A stretch of 19,107 bases of DNA, from positions 1 to 19,107 of the forward strand of contig CAAGGA010000061.1 in assembly GCA_900769275.1 (NCBI GenBank), given 5' to 3'. Shown here piece after piece: positions 16,027-19,107 of this stretch. A program made the translations under genes and the position numbers. The DNA comes from an uncultured Prevotella sp. GTDB taxonomy: Bacteria; Bacteroidota; Bacteroidia; Bacteroidales; Bacteroidaceae. Below the pieces are notes generated by a model. That model had not been told where the DNA came from, did no database searches, and saw nothing but the letters and a program-made list of their open reading frames with translations. Each line of letters begins with the position of its first letter. Position 1 is the first letter of the stretch.

Positions 16027-16150
16027 GTTGTTTGGTTGTTTAGTTGTTTGGTTGTTTGTCATTCCAATGGAGTCGAATGCTAACAACCAAACAACTAAAC
16101 AACCAAACAACCAAACAACAATACAACCAAACAACAATACAACAATCCAA
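16027..16150. repeat. Octamer inverted-repeat element R5, perfect 30-bp stem in the asnA leader
   Basis: The left arm 16027-16056 is GTTGTTTG, GTTGTTTA, GTTGTTTG, GTTGTT. It is perfectly complementary over 30 bp to 16082-16111. The 25-nt loop holds a second small pairing (CATTC with GAATG) and the core GAGTCGAAT (16070-16078). Beyond the stem the right arm continues for about 39 nt as further C/A-rich octamers (AACAACAA, TACAACCA) up to the base before the asnA ATG. It has four or five more octamers on the right than on the left. Confidence 0.92.
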
Positions 16151-16151
16151 A

Positions 16152-17189
16152 ATGAGCAAACTTATAAAGCCGGAAAGCTACAAAGCCCTGCTTGACTTGA
16201 AGCAGACAGAGCAGGGAATCAAACTTATTAAGGAGTTTTTCCAACAGAATCTCAGCACGGAACTGCGCCTGCGCCGCGTCACTGCCCCCCTCTTCGTACT
16301 GCAAGGTCTCGGCATCAACGATGACTTGAACGGAGTGGAGCGTGCCGTCACGTTCCCTATCAAGGACCTCGGCGACCAGAATGCAGAGGTGGTGCATTCC
16401 CTTGCAAAATGGAAGAGGCTCACCCTTGCCGAATACAAGATAGAGGCAGGCTATGGCATATATACGGACATGAACGCCATCCGTGCCGACGAAGAACTGG
16501 ACAACCTCCACTCCCTCTACGTCGATCAATGGGACTGGGAAGCTGTCATCACAAAGGAAGAGCGTAACATCGCGCATCTGAAACAGGTAGTGAAAAGCAT
16601 CTATGATGCTATCCTCCGCACGGAATACCTTACCTGCGAGACCTACTCCCAGATAAAGCCGTTCCTGCCGCGCACGATACATTTCATCCACAGCGAGGAA
16701 CTACTGCAGATGTATCCGGGACTCAGCCCGAAAGAGCGTGAGGATGCCATCTGCAAGAAATACGGAGCCGTCTTTATCATCGGCATAGGCGGCAAACTTT
16801 CGGACGGCGAGAAGCACGACGGCCGTGCGCCCGACTATGATGACTGGACCACTCCCAACGATGACGGCTTCCTCGGTCTCAACGGTGACATCCTGATATG
16901 GTATCCCGTGCTGCAGCGGAGCTTCGAACTGTCCAGCATGGGCATACGCGTGGATAAGGAGAGCCTTCTCCGCCAGCTTGCCATCGAGGGCAAGGAGGAG
17001 CGCAAGAATCTCTATTTCCATCAGCGTCTCCTCAACGATCAGCTACCACTCAGCATAGGCGGCGGCATAGGTCAGAGCCGTCTCTGCATGGTGTTGCTCC
17101 ACAAGGCGCACATCGGAGAGATACAGTCCAGCATCTGGCCGGAAGACATGAGAAAAGAATGTCAGGCAGCCGGAATGCCGTTGATATAG
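16152..17189 (+). CDS. asnA: Aspartate-ammonia ligase AsnA
   Basis: A 345-residue cytoplasmic enzyme making asparagine from aspartate, ammonia and ATP; E. coli AsnA has 330 residues. It is related to class II aminoacyl-tRNA synthetases. Hallmarks are LRLRRVTAPLFVLQGLGIND, GVERAVTFPIKD, HSLAKWKRLTL and YGIYTDMNAIRADEELDN in the first half. In the second half are YVDQWDWE, SDGEKHDGRAPDYDDW and the C-terminal LPLSIGGGIGQSRLCM motif 3 with its catalytic Arg. The frame stays open upstream to 16044, but that part only translates the C/A octamers (TTKQLNNQTTKQQ), so MSKLIKPESYK is the start. It is monocistronic in appearance and preceded by a strong promoter and a long leader hairpin. Confidence 0.98.
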   Translation: MSKLIKPESYKALLDLKQTEQGIKLIKEFFQQNLSTELRLRRVTAPLFVLQGLGINDDLNGVERAVTFPIKDLGDQNAEVVHSLAKWKRLTLAEYKIEAGYGIYTDMNAIRADEELDNLHSLYVDQWDWEAVITKEERNIAHLKQVVKSIYDAILRTEYLTCETYSQIKPFLPRTIHFIHSEELLQMYPGLSPKEREDAICKKYGAVFIIGIGGKLSDGEKHDGRAPDYDDWTTPNDDGFLGLNGDILIWYPVLQRSFELSSMGIRVDKESLLRQLAIEGKEERKNLYFHQRLLNDQLPLSIGGGIGQSRLCMVLLHKAHIGEIQSSIWPEDMRKECQAAGMPLI

Positions 17190-17263
17190 TTTGTTTTGTT
17201 GTTTAATTGTCTGGTTGACAGCATCCGACTCAATTGCCAAGACAAGCAACGAAACAACTAAAG
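17190..17263. repeat. Octamer inverted-repeat element R6 after asnA (degenerate)
   Basis: The left side starts at the base after the asnA stop with TTGTTTTG, TTGTTTAA, TTGTCTGG. The right side (about 17231-17263) is a decayed complement (AAGCAACG, AAACAACT). The core GCATCCGACTCAATTG matches the reverse strand of the R5 core (18 of 23 positions over 17221-17243) and shares CTCAATTGCCAAGAC with R4 (13 of 15). Confidence 0.65.
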
Positions 17264-17554
17264 CTGCGTGATTACAACAATCCTGCACAACCTCTCTTCT
17301 ACGAGATGCTTGAATACCAGATGTTCATGCGTCTGCTCATTGGCAAGTTCAGTCGCAACCCTTACTTTGAACGCACGAGAGGCGAAACAGTACTCCTGTC
17401 CAAGGAACAGGAGACAGTGCTGTTTCGCCCTGAAACAAATGGGAGTAACCGAAGAAATGAAGTTGGACAGTTAATGAAGAAAACATCAACTGGTGCGACT
17501 GAGCCAGTAATCTCCATGATGTACTGCAGTAATCTCTATGAAATACCGGAGTAA
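17264..17554 (+). pseudogene. Unrecognised coding remnant downstream of asnA
   Basis: The frame reads LRDYNNPAQPLFYEMLEYQM, then FMRLLIGKFSRNPYFERTRG and SKEQETVLF, which has ordinary amino-acid composition. Around 17425 a different frame gives ALKQMGVTEEMKLDS and stops at 17474, so the original protein may have ended there after a +1 shift. No start codon with a leader is visible after repeat R6, and the frame then runs into the 22-bp repeats before stopping at 17554. I cannot name a family. It may be a decayed gene or chance coding. Confidence 0.3.
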
Positions 17555-17593
17555 TCTCTATGAGATACTGTAGTAATCTCATAGAGATACTGA
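17506..17593. repeat. Four tandem 22-bp palindromic repeats
   Basis: Four adjacent units start at 17506, 17528, 17550 and 17572 with no spacers. The consensus is AGTAATCTCTATGAGATACT plus two bases. Each unit has an internal inverted repeat ATCTC/GAGAT around a 3-nt centre; the centre is TAT in unit 3 and ATA in unit 4. Unit length is not a multiple of three, so the pattern is not kept by a protein repeat. Confidence 0.9.
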
Positions 17594-17804
17594 TGGAATC
17601 AAGGGGACACTGGGTACATAAAGATACGGAAAATGCGCAGCAGTTGCCAGAGGAAAGACATCAAAAGGGGTTTTTACTGTTTTCTTCTTTCAGAGGGATT
17701 GAAGTAATGAAGCAGTCAGGGGAGTTTTTTGCCTGGCTGCCTGCATTCTCACTTGTTTATTGTATTTTTTCCCAGTTTTTAGCGTGTAATTGAAAAAAAC
17801 TTTG
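17594..17804. other. Gene-free stretch
   Basis: Between the 22-bp repeats and the next promoter I see no convincing gene, tRNA or repeat. A 77-codon frame (17560-17793) crosses it but has no homology I recognise and starts inside the repeats. Short T-runs occur at about 17668-17694 and 17726-17730, which could end transcription from the left. Confidence 0.5.
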
Positions 17805-17812
17805 TAAATTTG
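17805..17812 (+). promoter_or_regulatory. -7 box upstream of the hairpin-rich segment
   Basis: TAAATTTG followed by C matches the TAnnTTTG consensus well. The -33 region is T-rich but has no TTTG at the ideal spacing. It points into the hairpin-rich segment and not towards any clear gene. Confidence 0.5.
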
Positions 17813-17818
17813 CGCCCG

Positions 17819-17960
17819 GATTATATGCCTAATGTCCCTAATTGTTACGGAAAGAGGACTCTTTCGTGACAACGGATGGGGCAGCCCACGCCGTGCGGAG
17901 TATGGCGGAGTCATGCGATGACAATGCGGTACGAAGCTTGTCATTACTTATAAGTTTTTT
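17819..17960 (+). ncRNA. Candidate structured small RNA
   Basis: Just after the promoter a 31-nt segment (17842-17872) folds into a hairpin of about 13 bp with one bulge, one G-U pair and a GGAC loop. A G/C-rich middle (17876-17915) can form CGCC/GGCG and GGG/CCC pairs. A third stem, ATGACAA (17918-17924) with TTGTCAT (17938-17944), is followed within 10 nt by a run of six T residues, so it could end transcription. A 14-codon reading frame (MPNVPNCYGKRTLS) also begins at 17826. The 3' end converges on, and overlaps, the rloB stop. No known RNA family is recognised; it could also be a gene start cut off by rearrangement. Confidence 0.35.
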
Positions 17961-18553
17961 AAAAAATCTATCAACTTCCCGAGTTCCGAGTAAGTATAAT
18001 CCCTACCACCATTTTGCACCTCATCCATTGAACAATTGGCATTTGCCATTGCCTTTTCAAGACTGCCACCATTCCGTTCAAAATAACCATGAAGTCCTTT
18101 GGTCTTAATGAAGAACTCAATCGTCTTCCGATACTCCACACATTGATTCAAGTCTTTGAGCAAAGGCTCTTGTGAATCGTATGGACGTGAAGTGTAACGG
18201 AAATAGTAGAGGAAGAACAACTCGGTACAACGGTGCGTCTCGAAGAACTCCACCTTGCAGTAGATGCCTTTCTTAGGTTTGTCGATGGGCTTGGCGTATT
18301 TAGCCTTTAGCTTCTGGTATTGTGAGCGCTCAGGCTCCTTGTCCTTAGTGTCCATATCGATGATGCAGAAGATATGGTTGTAACCCATTGCCACACCCTC
18401 TGCTATCTTTGCATCCAGTTCCTTGATGTTGGTATGCTTCGGATAGTCTGGCTTGATGGTCAGACGCTTGAACACGTCGCATAGGGACTTGAAGTAGAAG
18501 AACTCCGTTGGTCCTTCGCCCAAGATGAGTGCTGTCTGTCGTAGTTTTCCCAT
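17948..18553 (-). CDS. RloB-family protein, likely effector partner of a phage-defence pair (AbiLii-like)
   Basis: A 201-residue protein with a TOPRIM-like layout typical of RloB. The N-terminal LILGEGPTEFFYFKSL carries the conserved Glu. IFCIIDMDTKD (about residues 61-71) supplies the acidic DxD pair. FFETHRCTELFFLYYFRY corresponds to the family NPCFExWLLLHF block. The C-terminal third (KTIEFFIKTKGLHGYFERNG) is helical, like other members. ATG 18553 follows the ATPase stop by a single base (TGATATG), showing tight translational coupling. In known AbiL systems an AAA ATPase and an RloB protein act together to abort phage infection. That role is by family analogy; nuclease activity is not proven by the sequence. 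Confidence 0.85.
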   Translation of the reverse strand: MGKLRQTALILGEGPTEFFYFKSLCDVFKRLTIKPDYPKHTNIKELDAKIAEGVAMGYNHIFCIIDMDTKDKEPERSQYQKLKAKYAKPIDKPKKGIYCKVEFFETHRCTELFFLYYFRYTSRPYDSQEPLLKDLNQCVEYRKTIEFFIKTKGLHGYFERNGGSLEKAMANANCSMDEVQNGGRDYTYSELGKLIDFLKNL

Positions 18554-18554
18554 A

Positions 18555-19107
18555 TCAGTCCTCCAGATTTATAAAGATACTACCCAGTTCTGGTTTGGCT
18601 CTCAATCTACCAATGCGGTATGAATTGTAAAGCGACAGATTCTTATGCAAGCCGAAGGAGTCGCCACGAGCATATTCGGACGAAGCTGTCTCCTTGTTCT
18701 TCTCGACAAACCACACCACACCTCGGTTCTCGTTAATCATATCCTGCGAAAGGAGGGTGGTCTCCTGACTCGTAATAACCAGCTGTGACTTGTCGGAGTT
18801 AAAGATGAAGACATTGAGGTAGTAGTACAACAGGTCATTGTGCAGGTCTTCGCCCAGTTCATCAAGATAGTACACGTGAGGACTCGTTATCAAGTCGTAC
18901 AAGGCATCCAATATACGGATATACTTCTGAGTACCCTTTGACTGCCATCTGAGGGGAATATTAAAGTCGCCATCGTCGGAATGATTCAAGAAGGTGATGG
19001 AATCTGTGGTAGGCTTCAGTAGGACCTCTTTCATCTCCTCTGGGATATTTTCCTTCTGGATGCGCTCGCGGAAATCATTGGGCACAATGCGGTCTTCTAC
19101 AACAGGA
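18555..19107 (-). CDS. AAA-family ATPase, C-terminal part (RloA/AbiLi-like; 5' end outside window)
   Basis: The frame is open to the right edge and ends at TGA 18555-18557, leaving about 183 C-terminal residues. HVYYLDELGEDLHNDLLYYY holds the Walker B DE of AAA_15/OLD-like ABC-type ATPases. QLVITSQETTLLSQDM is the following strand and switch region, where relatives usually show a TTHDT or TSHNT sequence; here His is replaced by Gln. VVWFVEKNKE, then SLYNSYRIGRLRAKPELGSI at the C-terminus are typical of RloA-type ATPases that sit before RloB. Walker A and the signature motif lie outside the window. The neighbouring rloB gene makes an AbiL-type defence pair the best reading. Confidence 0.85.
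   Translation of the reverse strand, partial: PVVEDRIVPNDFRERIQKENIPEEMKEVLLKPTTDSITFLNHSDDGDFNIPLRWQSKGTQKYIRILDALYDLITSPHVYYLDELGEDLHNDLLYYYLNVFIFNSDKSQLVITSQETTLLSQDMINENRGVVWFVEKNKETASSEYARGDSFGLHKNLSLYNSYRIGRLRAKPELGSIFINLED

Noticed and set aside
16044..16151. Longer AsnA start giving a 36-residue Thr/Gln/Asn-rich extension
   Set aside because: The extension only translates repeat element R5; ATG 16152 starts the family-conserved MSKLIKPESYK sequence.
17506..17593. CRISPR array
   Set aside because: The 22-bp units are contiguous with no spacers, and no cas gene is present in the window.
17842..18108. 88-codon plus-strand frame crossing the candidate RNA and the end of rloB
   Set aside because: It needs a TTG start inside a hairpin and its second half is antisense to rloB; no family recognised.

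Overview
The window looks like chromosomal DNA from a Prevotella-like member of the Bacteroidales. Three observations support this. Gene starts lack Shine-Dalgarno sequences and are often preceded by A/C-rich leaders. Several genes are preceded by the Bacteroidetes sigma-ABfr type promoter (a -7 box TAnnTTTG, sometimes with a TTTG or TTG -33 box 19-20 bp upstream). The gene content (AsnA, PepT, DUF4369 lipoprotein, FtsB/DivIC, polyprenol-P-mannose synthase) is also typical of the group. The genus is an inference; no rRNA or other taxonomic marker is present.

Layout. 1-835: the 3' end of an IS transposase, followed at once by a 5'-truncated and frameshifted remnant of a secreted carbohydrate-binding-domain protein. 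861-3218 (minus): a sodium:solute symporter and, upstream of it, a GT2 polyprenol-monophosphomannose synthase. 3431-6871 (plus): mfd, divergent from the GT2 gene. 6902-10932 (minus): plsC-type acyltransferase, dihydroorotase, DUF4369 lipoprotein, a small four-helix membrane protein and an FtsB/DivIC-like division protein. 11198-12130 (minus): a PfkB sugar kinase. 12316-17189 (plus): pepT, a CPA2 cation:proton antiporter with two C-terminal TrkA-C domains, and asnA. 17190-17947: about 750 bp without a certain gene; it holds a degenerate hairpin repeat, four tandem 22-bp palindromic repeats and a promoter-led, hairpin-rich stretch that may be a small RNA. 17948-19107 (minus): a tightly coupled pair made of an RloB-family protein and the C-terminal part of an AAA ATPase, matching the AbiL/RloAB type of phage-defence system. 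The housekeeping genes share no single pathway; the defence pair and the IS mark the accessory ends.

The most unusual feature is a family of intergenic inverted repeats, at least six in 19 kb. Each consists of a left arm of tandem G/T-rich octamers (consensus GTTGTTTR; heptamers in one copy; GGTTTTGC/GGTTTTAA in another), a short core, and a right arm of complementary C/A-rich octamers that usually ends next to a start codon. The copy before asnA has a perfect 30-bp stem lying wholly between a good promoter and the start codon. Cores of several copies share sequence (ATTCGACTC-like). I do not recognise this family from memory. It could be a leader-RNA regulatory hairpin, a terminator, a MITE-like mobile repeat, or a length-variable octamer locus.
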